A DNA stretch of 6,212 bases. It comes from Flavobacterium sp. UBA807. Lineage in GTDB: Bacteria; Bacteroidota; Bacteroidia; Flavobacteriales; Flavobacteriaceae. Position numbers and translations under genes: made by a program. Below the pieces are notes generated by a model that saw nothing but the letters and a program-made list of their open reading frames with translations, was not told where the DNA came from and searched no databases. Shown here piece after piece: positions 1 to 6,212 of this stretch; position 1 is the stretch's first letter; each line of letters starts with the position of its first letter. The stretch lies in NCBI GenBank assembly GCA_002296885.1, contig DBIH01000223.1, positions 1-6,212 of the forward strand. Direction: 5' to 3'.

Positions 1-1183
1 TCCAGCCCATCATCCATTTCATTCCGAAACCAAGTCCGCCAATAAATGTTGGGCGTGAAACCATCGGAAAACTGGTGCTTTCCTCGGCAATGGTTTGTGT
101 GTCCGGGAACATCGAATACACCGCTTCATTAAAATCTTTTAAGAAACTGATCGTTTCCAGATTTTCCCTTCCGCCGTAAATGTTTGGTTCCCATTCGCCA
201 TCTTTTCTTGAATAATCCAAATATAACATCGAGGCAACAGCATCAACCCGCAAACCGTCAGCATGGTATTGGCTCAGCCAGAAAATCGCGTTGCTGATTA
301 AGAAGGAACGAACTTCATTACGTCCGTAATTGAACACCAGACTTTTCCAATCGGGATGAAAACCTTTTCTTCTGTCGGGATGCTCGTATAAATTAGAGCC
401 GTCAAAGAAACCTAAACCATGTGCATCTTCTGGGAAGTGTGACGGAACCCAATCGAGGATAACTCCGATTCCTGCTTGATGTAGCTTATCCACCAAAACC
501 ATAAAATCCTGTGGTTTTCCAAAACGTGATGTTGGTGCATAATAACCCACCAACTGATAGCCCCAGGAAGGATCATAAGGATATTCCATGATTGGCATGA
601 ATTCGACGTGCGTAAAACCGGTTTCCTTAACGTAATCAACCAGTTGATCTGCCAATTCGAGATAGGTCAAAAATTTGCCTTCTTTGTTTCTGCGCCATGA
701 ACCCAAATGCACTTCGTATACCGAAAATGGTTTGTCTAACCCATTCTTATCTTTTCGGGTATCCATCCATTTTTTGTCTTTCCATTTATAATCCAAATCC
801 CAAATGATAGACGCTGTTTGTGGCGGATGTTCGCAATATAAAGCAAACGGATCAGCCTTCTCGGTAATGATGCCGCCATTATTGGATTGGATTTTGTATT
901 TATAGGTGGTACCTTTTTCAACACCAGGAATAAATCCTTCCCAGATTCCTGAACCGTCCCAACGCACATTGAGCGGATGCTCACCCTGAATCCAGTAATT
1001 GAAATCACCAACTACGGAAACCGAACGGGCTGCCGGAGCCCAAACCGCAAAGTAAACACCTTTAACGCCGTTGACTTCAATGAGGTGTGCCCCCATTTTT
1101 TCATAGAGTTTGAAATGTTTTCCAGCTTTGAATAAATCGATGTCAAAATCGGTAAAAAGGGAATGTACTTGTACTTGGTTCAT
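1..1183 (-). CDS. glgB: 1,4-alpha-glucan branching enzyme GlgB (3' end cut off by window edge)
   Basis: Cytoplasmic glycogen branching enzyme (GH13): it cleaves an alpha-1,4 glucan and re-attaches the piece through an alpha-1,6 bond. The frame is open from ATG at 1183 to the left edge, giving 394 residues with no stop. Residues about 35-115 read as a CBM48-type beta-sandwich ([22 protein letters not shown]). The GH13 barrel follows, with YEVHLGSW (156-163), FMPIMEYP (195-202), DWVPSHF (244-250), the region-II motif [11 protein letters not shown] with nucleophile Asp314, and TIAEEST with acid/base Glu367 (aligned by eye to E. coli GlgB Asp405 and Glu458). The third catalytic Asp and the C-terminal domain would lie beyond the edge. 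The protein starts directly at the CBM48 domain and lacks the extra N-terminal domain of E. coli GlgB. The start has an A-rich leader (AAAACAAAATG) and no Shine-Dalgarno sequence. It is the third gene of the glgE-mak-glgB order but is separated from mak by 584 nt. Confidence 0.96.
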   Translation of the reverse strand, partial: MNQVQVHSLFTDFDIDLFKAGKHFKLYEKMGAHLIEVNGVKGVYFAVWAPAARSVSVVGDFNYWIQGEHPLNVRWDGSGIWEGFIPGVEKGTTYKYKIQSNNGGIITEKADPFALYCEHPPQTASIIWDLDYKWKDKKWMDTRKDKNGLDKPFSVYEVHLGSWRRNKEGKFLTYLELADQLVDYVKETGFTHVEFMPIMEYPYDPSWGYQLVGYYAPTSRFGKPQDFMVLVDKLHQAGIGVILDWVPSHFPEDAHGLGFFDGSNLYEHPDRRKGFHPDWKSLVFNYGRNEVRSFLISNAIFWLSQYHADGLRVDAVASMLYLDYSRKDGEWEPNIYGGRENLETISFLKDFNEAVYSMFPDTQTIAEESTSFPMVSRPTFIGGLGFGMKWMMGW

Positions 1184-1206
1184 TTTGTTTTGTTTAGGTT
1201 TTCAAT

Positions 1207-1232
1207 TTGTCACCCCGAGCGCAGTCGAGGGG
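1207..1232 (+). repeat. Left arm of inverted 'HPERSRG' repeat
   Basis: This 26-bp sequence begins TTGTCA and contains the core CCCGAGCGCAGTCGAGGG. It matches the reverse complement of 1566-1591 at 24 of 26 positions, differing only at 1213 and 1232. The core can fold on itself (CCC and CGA pairing with TCG and GGG, one bulged A, loop GCGCAG). It starts 1 nt after the stop of the GIY-YIG gene and ends 23 nt before the glgB start codon. No T-run follows on the minus strand, so it is not a canonical intrinsic terminator. From memory, this sequence family is dispersed in many Bacteroidetes genomes. Confidence 0.9.
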
Positions 1233-1233
1233 C

Positions 1234-1545
1234 TTATGGTTTGTATTTATGATGAGTTGCATTTCTACACTCTGCTAATGTTTCAATCATATCAAAATCG
1301 CCTTTTATTAGTGCTTCTTTCTTTGCTTTCGACCATCGTTTTAATTTCTTTTCAAAATATATAGCTTGGTTTGGTTCTGTAAAATCCTGAAACCATTCCA
1401 ATAATATTGGCCTTCTTTTAAATGTATAAGCATCTGGTAATTTTCCATCATTATGTTCGTTTACTCTTCTTTCTAAATCATTACTAATTCCTGTGTAAAG
1501 GGAATTATCACTGCATCTTAATATGTAAACATAATAAAACTTCAC
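1234..1545 (-). CDS. Small GIY-YIG nuclease-domain protein
   Basis: A single-domain GIY-YIG protein of 103 residues, similar in size to the YhbQ/UPF0213-like group; its substrate is unknown. With GTG at 1545 as start, it begins MKFYYVYILRCSDNSLYTG. The VYI and YTG triplets stand for the GIY and YIG halves of the motif. They are followed by LERRVNEH (conserved Arg and His region) and AIYFEKKLKRWSKAKKEALI, whose Glu is the expected metal ligand. The core residues look intact, so it may be active. The frame also extends upstream to a TTG at 1602, but those extra 19 residues are mostly the translated inverted repeat (HPERSRG), so I prefer GTG. There is no in-frame ATG near the domain start. Ile is often ATA (4 of 6) and Arg mostly AGA, unlike adjacent glgB, where I count no ATA among about 19 Ile codons. 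This suggests a different origin from the glycogen genes. Confidence 0.85.
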   Translation of the reverse strand: MKFYYVYILRCSDNSLYTGISNDLERRVNEHNDGKLPDAYTFKRRPILLEWFQDFTEPNQAIYFEKKLKRWSKAKKEALIKGDFDMIETLAECRNATHHKYKP

Positions 1546-1565
1546 TCTTTTTCCATAGTTTGTAT

Positions 1566-1591
1566 TCCCTCGACTGCGCTCGGGATGACAA
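1566..1591 (-). repeat. Right arm of inverted 'HPERSRG' repeat
   Basis: This is the inverted partner of 1207-1232: read on the minus strand it begins TTGTCA and carries the same 18-bp core, CCCGAGCGCAGTCGAGGG. It lies 20 nt upstream of the preferred GTG start of the GIY-YIG gene and is in the same frame, so an upstream start would translate it as CHPERSRG. In an mRNA running from mak to glgB the two arms could pair over most of their length and place the whole GIY-YIG gene in a loop. That pairing is an inference. Confidence 0.9.
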
Positions 1592-1615
1592 TATATAATC
1601 AATTCAAACCCTGTT

Positions 1616-1693
1616 TAGCCCCGATGGAAGCAAAAATCCTTTGGTTACGCCGAGTTTACGAGGCGAAAGCAAAGATTAACGCGGACAGCGGGA
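1616..1693. repeat. Palindromic intergenic element (TAGCCCCGAT ... CAGCGGGA)
   Basis: An imperfect long hairpin lies between mak and the GIY-YIG gene. Pairing blocks on the plus strand are CCCG 1620-1623 with CGGG 1689-1692, AATCCTTTG 1635-1643 with CAAAGATT 1670-1677 (one bulged base), and CGCC 1648-1651 with GGCG 1662-1665, around a loop of about 10 nt. The outer ends, TAGCCCCGAT and GCGGACAGCGGGA, resemble a repeat that I recall as very common between genes in Flavobacterium and relatives; this is memory, not a search. It lies 75 nt downstream of the mak stop, so it could act as a 3'-end or mRNA-stability structure for glgE-mak. There is no T-run as in a classical terminator. Confidence 0.6.
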
Positions 1694-1733
1694 AAATGGT
1701 TTAGCAATCGCTCGAACCACTCGCTCCTATTTC

Positions 1734-1770
1734 AACTTCGCAATTCGTAATTTCAAATTCATAATTATTA
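1734..1770. repeat. Short degenerate AT-rich repeat (AATTCGTAATT-like)
   Basis: Loosely repeated units of the type AATTCGTAATT, AAATTCATAATT and ATTATTA run up to and into the mak stop codon. Such AATTCGTAATT-like runs are common between genes in AT-rich Bacteroidetes genomes. Apart from this run and the palindrome at 1616-1693, the 165 nt between 1603 and 1767 show no gene or further recognisable signal. Confidence 0.3.
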
Positions 1771-3390
1771 ATATCCCATTATACTCTGAATCCCTCTTAA
1801 CGGAATCACCGCCCAACGTGGTCGCGAGTTGAGTTCGTAGCCCAGTTCGTAAACCGCTTTTTCGATCAGGCAGTATTTTAAAAGGAAATCTATTTCGTGG
1901 TTGTAACCAATATTCAGATTTCCGGATTGTGCTTTTTCGATATAGGTTTCCAAAAATACGCCCACAAAATAATTGAACAACAATTCCCCAGCGGTGAAAA
2001 GCTGTTCCTGCTCAAACGGATATTTATCTTTGTTATTGAAAATCGTTGCGTAAATCGCATAATGGAATGAGCGGAACAAACCGGCAACATCCTTTAATGG
2101 CGGCTGTTTTACTTTTCGGTCGCGAATGGTACTTTCGGGTTCACCCTCAAAATCGAGCAAATAAAAATCGTCACCATTGACTAAGATTTGTCCCAAATGA
2201 TAATCGCCATGGATTCTAATTCTTTCGGATTTCATTTTGGTCCAATCGAAATCCACAAAATGCTTACGCACCAATTTCTTGTTTTCCATAAACTGATGTG
2301 CCAGCTCTAAAGCCAATCCATCCAGTTTGTGTAGGCTGTTTTCAATAATGTTCAATCGGTTTTGGAATTGGTATAACATCCTGTTTTTCAGCCAAACAGT
2401 ATAATCGCCATTATACGTTGTAGGCGTAAATGCCGTGTCATGAATATCGCCGCCAAGCGCTATGTGCATTTCAGCTGTGCGTTTGGCCAGCGTTTGTAAA
2501 CGAAGAAACAAACTCAACCCGACCCAGTCGATAATTTCAGGTGGTATTTCGTTGATTTTTAATCTTTTAAATAATGGAATAGCAGGAAGTTTTTCAATTT
2601 TGATCTTCTTGGTTTTGAGATTGCTGAAAACACCATCCACTTCTTCGAGCATAAACTTCCAGGCATCGCCTTGGTTGGGAACCAATTCCTGCATCAAACC
2701 AAGTGTAATATTTCCTTCTGGTAATGCCAAGTTAATACTACCCGTATAGGCAGGCGAGCTTTTGAAATTCATGCGTTCCGTAAGGAACCGGCTGATTTCG
2801 TAATCGGGATTTGTACTGACGTAAATGCGGCGGAAAATCTTCAGTACAAAAGCATCGTTGTAGATGATCGATGTATTGCTCTGCTCCAGTCCCATGAATT
2901 TGGACGATTTGTATTCCTTATCTTCAAACTTGGTTCCTTTATGGAAGACCAATTTAAATTCCTTATTTTCTTTTGCCTGCACAATATTGTCAAACAACAA
3001 TCTCCTGAAATCTTCCTGATGTAATGCGTCTACCAAAAAACCCTGCTGATTGCCCATTTTTACAGGCGCAATGATTGTGCTGGTGTCTAATTCTTCTTCC
3101 GCCATAAACGCCAACGGCATGAAATAATGCTGATAGAAGGCTTCCTTAAAATTCACTTCCAAAAGCACTCCGTAATAACTGTTTTTCTTAGAGCCAATCT
3201 TGAAATGATCAACGACTTCGATGTATTTCAATGTGCTTGCTTTTCCGCCATACCAACGCTTGTTGATAATGTACTGCTCTAAGATATCCGACGAAAATAC
3301 TTTGATAAACTCCTCATCTTCAAAAGCATTTTTCCAATCTGTTTTAAAAACAAATGGTGTTGTAAAAGTATCCTGGTTAGAATTTTCCAT
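1768..3390 (-). CDS. mak: Maltokinase (maltose to maltose 1-phosphate)
   Basis: An ATP-dependent sugar kinase of the Mak/Pep2 family, which makes maltose 1-phosphate, the donor used by GlgE. The protein has 540 residues. The N-terminal cap carries RWYGGK (45-50), the typical maltokinase signature. A protein-kinase-like fold follows, with FVLKIFRR (Lys184, ATP contact) and NPDYEISRFL (Glu198, partner of the Lys). The catalytic loop is HGDYHLGQ (394-401, catalytic Asp396), and LLDFEGEP (Asp413) is the metal-binding DFG equivalent. KDVAGLFRSFHYA (433-445) and the C-terminal helices are also family-like. It is longer than actinobacterial Mak (about 450 residues), and no trehalose-synthase domain is fused to it. 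ATG at 3390 lies 2 nt after the glgE stop (TAGCCATG), so the two genes are surely co-transcribed and possibly translationally coupled. Maltose as substrate is inferred from the signatures and from adjacent glgE. Confidence 0.93.
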   Translation of the reverse strand: MENSNQDTFTTPFVFKTDWKNAFEDEEFIKVFSSDILEQYIINKRWYGGKASTLKYIEVVDHFKIGSKKNSYYGVLLEVNFKEAFYQHYFMPLAFMAEEELDTSTIIAPVKMGNQQGFLVDALHQEDFRRLLFDNIVQAKENKEFKLVFHKGTKFEDKEYKSSKFMGLEQSNTSIIYNDAFVLKIFRRIYVSTNPDYEISRFLTERMNFKSSPAYTGSINLALPEGNITLGLMQELVPNQGDAWKFMLEEVDGVFSNLKTKKIKIEKLPAIPLFKRLKINEIPPEIIDWVGLSLFLRLQTLAKRTAEMHIALGGDIHDTAFTPTTYNGDYTVWLKNRMLYQFQNRLNIIENSLHKLDGLALELAHQFMENKKLVRKHFVDFDWTKMKSERIRIHGDYHLGQILVNGDDFYLLDFEGEPESTIRDRKVKQPPLKDVAGLFRSFHYAIYATIFNNKDKYPFEQEQLFTAGELLFNYFVGVFLETYIEKAQSGNLNIGYNHEIDFLLKYCLIEKAVYELGYELNSRPRWAVIPLRGIQSIMGY

Positions 3391-3392
3391 GG

Positions 3393-5333
3393 CTATTTTT
3401 GTATTTTAAACAAATGGAATGGCAGCGCAGGGTTTAACTCTACAAAATTCCATTCTTTGTCCCAAATGTAACTGTTACCTGTGATTAATTCAATCACGCG
3501 AATAGGCTGTCCCGGATGAATTCCCAATGACTGCAACGGCAACTGAACCCAGGCTTGTTTGGCATAATAAGGGTCGATGCTGCAAATCATCAGTGTTTCA
3601 TCGAGTTTGTCATCATCATATTTGTAATACGCCAAAACCTGATCGTTATCGGTATTACAGAATTGTATGTTGTTCGTCTGCTGCAACGAAGGCTGCTCGT
3701 GTCTGATTTTATTCAGACGTGAAATAACGGTAATCAATTTATTCTGCACCGACCAATCCCAATTGTAGCATTCATACTTCTCAGAATTGTGGTATTCTTC
3801 TTTTCCAGGCATTGCTTCCGAAATCATGTATTCGTAAACAGGCCCGTAAATCCCAATGCTCGAACTTAATGTTGCTGCCAAAAAGTACTTGTGCAGATAA
3901 ACACTTTCATTCCCACTCTGCAACGCATAAGGCAAAATGTCTGGTGTATTTGGCCAAAAGTTGGGACGGAAGAATTCTTTCTGTTCTGTTTTTGTTAGTT
4001 CTTCAAGATATTCAACAAGTTCAGCTTTAGTATTTCTCCACGTGTAATAAGTATACGATTGTGTGAAACCTTGCTTCGCCAGTTCGTGCATAATCTTTGG
4101 ACGTGTAAAGGCTTCTGCTAAAAACAACACATCGGGATGTTTTTTCTTTACTTCGGCAATCAGCCAGCCCCAGAAATAAAAAGGTTTTGTATGCGGATTG
4201 TCAACCCTGAAAACCCTTATATCACATTCTTCAACCCAGAACAAAGCCACATCAAGCAATTCTTTCCAAAGATTTTTCCAATCACCGCTTTCAAAATAAA
4301 TTGGTTGAATGTCCTGATACTTTTTTGGGGGATTTTCAGCATACTGCACCGTTCCGTCAGGTCTCCATTTGAACCATTGTGGAAAATCTTTTACATACGG
4401 ATGATCGGGTGCAGCCTGCAAGGCGTAATCCATAGCAACTTCAATACCTAATGCTTTAGCGGCTTTTACCAATGATTTAAAATCGGCTATCGAACCCAAT
4501 TCAGGATGTGTCGCTTTATGTCCCCCGTGTTTAGAACCAATTCCCCAAGGCGAACCAACGTCTCCTTTTTGAGCAGTTGTGGCGTTGTTTTTCCCTTTTC
4601 GATTTACTTCACCAATCGGATGGATTGGTGGGAAATACAACGTATCAAATCCCATTGCGGCAACTCTTGGCAACAATTTTTCACAATCTTTAAAAGTCCC
4701 GTGCTTTCCTTTTGTTTGCGATGCCGAACGTGGAAAAAACTCATACCACGTGCTGAACAACGCTTTTTTTCTATCAACGTAAACCTTTAACTCAGCTGAA
4801 GTATTTGCTAAAGTTCTCGTTGGATGATTTAGAAAAATATGATGCAATTCCGGTGATAAGGCAATCGCAATTGCTTTGTCATATTGTTTCGCATCCTGAA
4901 ATGCTTTTATGGCTGTATTGAGATAGGTTTTCTCGGCTGCTGATACTTCTTTTAAGATTGCTTGGCAATATTCGGCACCTTCGAGCAACTCCGATTTGAC
5001 ATGCTGGTTATCTTCAATTTTTCGTTGTGTTCCGTGCTGCCAGTTCAGTGCATAATCAACCCAACCCTCAACTAAATAAGAATAAAAACCCTGTTTTTCA
5101 ACTTTAAACTCGGCTATCCATTCATCATTCCCAGTTTCATGCATTCTGATTTCCTGCCATTTTTTGTCTTTTTCGTGTTTGAATTTCACACTGCAGGCTA
5201 CTACATCGTGTCCGTCAGAAAAAACATTTGCGGTAACAATGACTTTTTGACCTACAATTCTTTTGATAAAAAAAGCCCCACCGTTAAGCTGTGGAGAAAC
5301 ATTTTCAATTATTATTCGGGTTTGGTTTTGCAT
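3393..5333 (-). CDS. glgE: Alpha-1,4-glucan:maltose-1-phosphate maltosyltransferase GlgE
   Basis: A cytoplasmic GH13_3 enzyme that transfers maltosyl units from maltose 1-phosphate to the non-reducing end of an alpha-1,4-glucan, releasing phosphate. The protein is complete at 646 residues, normal for the family. Residues about 1-105 form the N-terminal beta-sandwich (RIIIENVSPQLNGGAFFIKR). A helical stretch (about 110-190) precedes the barrel, which starts near WYEFFPRS (196-203). The barrel holds TLYFPPIHPIG (231-241), SPWGIGSKHGGH (261-272), RVFRVDNPHTKPF with nucleophile Asp378, FLAEAFTRP with acid/base Glu407, and PNTPDILP with the likely third acidic residue Asp465. The RVDNPHTKP and AEAFTRP signatures separate GlgE from ordinary amylases. 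A C-terminal beta domain covers about 550-646. ATG at 5333 has the A-rich leader GATTAAAATG and no Shine-Dalgarno sequence. It is the first gene of the operon in this window, divergent from the hydrolase gene. Confidence 0.96.
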   Translation of the reverse strand: MQNQTRIIIENVSPQLNGGAFFIKRIVGQKVIVTANVFSDGHDVVACSVKFKHEKDKKWQEIRMHETGNDEWIAEFKVEKQGFYSYLVEGWVDYALNWQHGTQRKIEDNQHVKSELLEGAEYCQAILKEVSAAEKTYLNTAIKAFQDAKQYDKAIAIALSPELHHIFLNHPTRTLANTSAELKVYVDRKKALFSTWYEFFPRSASQTKGKHGTFKDCEKLLPRVAAMGFDTLYFPPIHPIGEVNRKGKNNATTAQKGDVGSPWGIGSKHGGHKATHPELGSIADFKSLVKAAKALGIEVAMDYALQAAPDHPYVKDFPQWFKWRPDGTVQYAENPPKKYQDIQPIYFESGDWKNLWKELLDVALFWVEECDIRVFRVDNPHTKPFYFWGWLIAEVKKKHPDVLFLAEAFTRPKIMHELAKQGFTQSYTYYTWRNTKAELVEYLEELTKTEQKEFFRPNFWPNTPDILPYALQSGNESVYLHKYFLAATLSSSIGIYGPVYEYMISEAMPGKEEYHNSEKYECYNWDWSVQNKLITVISRLNKIRHEQPSLQQTNNIQFCNTDNDQVLAYYKYDDDKLDETLMICSIDPYYAKQAWVQLPLQSLGIHPGQPIRVIELITGNSYIWDKEWNFVELNPALPFHLFKIQK

Positions 5334-5409
5334 TTTAATCGTAATTTTAGGAAGCTGTAATTTAGAGAAAAATATAATATGTTATAAATTGCATTAAAAT
5401 TTTATTGAA
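5334..5409. promoter_or_regulatory. Divergent intergenic region with presumed promoters for glgE and the hydrolase
   Basis: This 76-nt, very AT-rich spacer separates two divergent start codons, so promoters in both directions are expected here or in the adjacent coding ends. Measured against the Bacteroidetes -7 consensus TAnnTTTG, the minus strand has TATTTTTC (5374-5367; one mismatch), 33 nt before the glgE ATG. The plus strand has TAATTTAG (5358-5365; one mismatch), 44 nt before the hydrolase ATG. No convincing -33 TTG element is at proper spacing for either, so the exact sites are weak guesses. I see no clear operator palindrome. Confidence 0.35.
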
Positions 5410-6212
5410 ATGACAAAAAAAGCCGAAATCCCCAATCAATCATTGCAAATTCCTAAGGCAATTACTCGAACGGCTAAATTTTTACAAGCAATTTCTCCAA
5501 AATTGGCAACACTTTTTGCAGCAAAACTCTTCACAACTCCACTAAAATATAAGATTCCGAAACGCGAATTTCACATGGAAGAAAACAGCAGGCAAACAAA
5601 GCTGTTTATTCCTAAGATAAATAAAGAAATTGTTGTCTACCACTATGGCGAAAGTGAGCATAAAGTATTGTTGGTTCATGGCTGGTCAGGAAGAGGAACC
5701 CAGCTTTTTAAAATTGCTGACGGATTACTTTCAAAAGGATTTTCTACCTTGAGTTTTGACGCTCCTGCACATGGAAAATCGGGTAGCAAAACGACGCTGA
5801 TGCCCGAATTTATTGCTTCAATTCTTGAAATCGAAAAGCAATTTGGTCCGTTTGAATTCGCAATCGGACATTCGTTAGGCGGTATGTCAATTTTAAATGC
5901 CATAAAGCAAGGATTAAAAATCAAAAAGGCTGTCATCATAGGAAGTGGCGACATCATTCAGGATATACTTGATGATTTTGTATTGAAATTGGAACTGAAT
6001 CCTAAAGTTGCCCTGATGATGAAAAACCATTTTGAAAAGAAATTTGGCGAGCCTATGGAAAATTATGCTGCAAGTTTTGCCGCCCGATCAGTTGAAATTC
6101 CGGTTCTAATAATTCATGATGAAAATGATGAAGAAATTCCGATTCAGGCGGCACGCAATATTCATCGCAATTTAAAATTCGGACAGATTTTTATCACCGA
6201 AAAATTAGGTCA
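5410..6212 (+). CDS. Alpha/beta hydrolase, substrate unknown (3' end cut off by window edge)
   Basis: A serine hydrolase of the alpha/beta fold; 267 residues are visible and the frame is still open at the right edge. A basic N-terminal extension of about 80 residues (with SPKLATLFAAKLFTTPLKYKIP) precedes the core and shows no clear signal peptide. The core has KVLLVHGWSGRG (85-96, oxyanion-hole HGW), FDAPAHGKS (116-124), the nucleophile elbow GHSLGG (153-158, Ser155), and PVLIIHDENDEEIP (231-244, with Asp240 the likely triad acid). The last complete residues are TEKLG and the next codon begins CA, so a His, the expected third triad member, probably follows immediately. It is transcribed away from glgE and shows no obvious link to glycogen metabolism. 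The start at 5410 is the first ATG after the A/T-rich leader TTATTGAAATG. Esterase, lipase or other activity cannot be told from the sequence. Confidence 0.9.
   Translation, partial: MTKKAEIPNQSLQIPKAITRTAKFLQAISPKLATLFAAKLFTTPLKYKIPKREFHMEENSRQTKLFIPKINKEIVVYHYGESEHKVLLVHGWSGRGTQLFKIADGLLSKGFSTLSFDAPAHGKSGSKTTLMPEFIASILEIEKQFGPFEFAIGHSLGGMSILNAIKQGLKIKKAVIIGSGDIIQDILDDFVLKLELNPKVALMMKNHFEKKFGEPMENYAASFAARSVEIPVLIIHDENDEEIPIQAARNIHRNLKFGQIFITEKLG

Larger units (their letters stand above)
1207..1591 (-). mobile_element. Candidate compact element: GIY-YIG gene between inverted repeats
   Basis: Seen directly: a single small ORF (stop at 1234, probable start at 1545) fills the space between two outward-identical 26-bp inverted repeats. 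Its stop is 1 nt from the left arm, and the right arm lies 20 nt upstream of its start. Inferred: the 385-bp unit may be, or derive from, a mobile or REP-like element whose nuclease acts on the flanking repeat. It sits in an operon that otherwise reads glgE-mak-glgB. The hexamer TCAATT occurs on both sides (1202-1207 and 1599-1604), but it is AT-rich, lies 7 nt outside the right arm, and may be chance. There is no transposase. The alternative is an ordinary small gene that happens to have dispersed repeats on both sides. Confidence 0.4.

Noticed and set aside
412..1011. Minus-strand ORFs at 412-639 and 736-1011
   Set aside because: They are out-of-frame shadows of glgB, whose own frame is open throughout with full catalytic motifs.
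1207..1232. Left repeat arm as an intrinsic terminator of the GIY-YIG gene
   Set aside because: The hairpin is short and bulged, and no T-run follows in the direction of transcription.
1110..1364. Plus-strand ORF of 84 codons containing TPSAVEG and a hydrophobic tail
   Set aside because: It runs antisense over the glgB start, the left repeat and the end of the GIY-YIG gene. TPSAVEG is just the other-strand reading of the repeat.
1207..1591. CRISPR or classical IS element
   Set aside because: There are only two inverted, not direct, repeat copies with a gene between them, no spacer series and no transposase.
1546..1602. N-terminal extension of the GIY-YIG gene from a TTG at 1602 (with CHPERSRG)
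   Set aside because: The extension is the translated inverted repeat plus spacer. TTG is a poor start, and the domain begins naturally at the GTG at 1545.
5676..5957. Minus-strand ORF of 93 codons
   Set aside because: It is antisense to the alpha/beta hydrolase, whose plus-strand frame carries GHSLGG and the other family motifs.

Overview
The window looks like chromosomal DNA of a Flavobacterium-like member of the Bacteroidetes. The evidence is an AT-rich sequence, start codons preceded by A/T-rich leaders with no recognisable Shine-Dalgarno sequence, and intergenic repeats of a type I recall from Flavobacteriaceae. The genus is an inference from style, not from a marker gene.

Layout, right to left along the minus strand: glgE (5333 to 3393), then maltokinase mak (3390 to 1768, only 2 nt after the glgE stop), then a 584-nt gap, then glgB (1183 to the left edge, C-terminal part cut off). 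These are three consecutive enzymes of the GlgE route to alpha-glucan. Mak phosphorylates maltose to maltose 1-phosphate, GlgE transfers maltosyl units onto an alpha-1,4-glucan chain, and GlgB adds alpha-1,6 branches. Trehalose synthase (TreS), the usual source of maltose, is not in the window.

The mak-glgB gap is the unusual part. It holds a small GIY-YIG nuclease-domain gene (1545 to 1234) bracketed by two inverted copies of a 26-bp repeat (24/26 identical; core CCCGAGCGCAGTCGAGGG). When translated, this repeat gives the familiar 'HPERSRG' or 'TPSAVEG' peptides. Next to it is a separate palindromic intergenic element (1616-1693). The nuclease plus its inverted repeats looks like a compact element inserted into, or carried within, the glycogen operon. 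Its codon use differs from that of its neighbours.

To the right of glgE, a 76-nt divergent intergenic region separates the operon from a plus-strand alpha/beta hydrolase (5410 to the right edge, truncated just before the expected catalytic histidine). No tRNA, rRNA, CRISPR array or classical IS transposase was seen.
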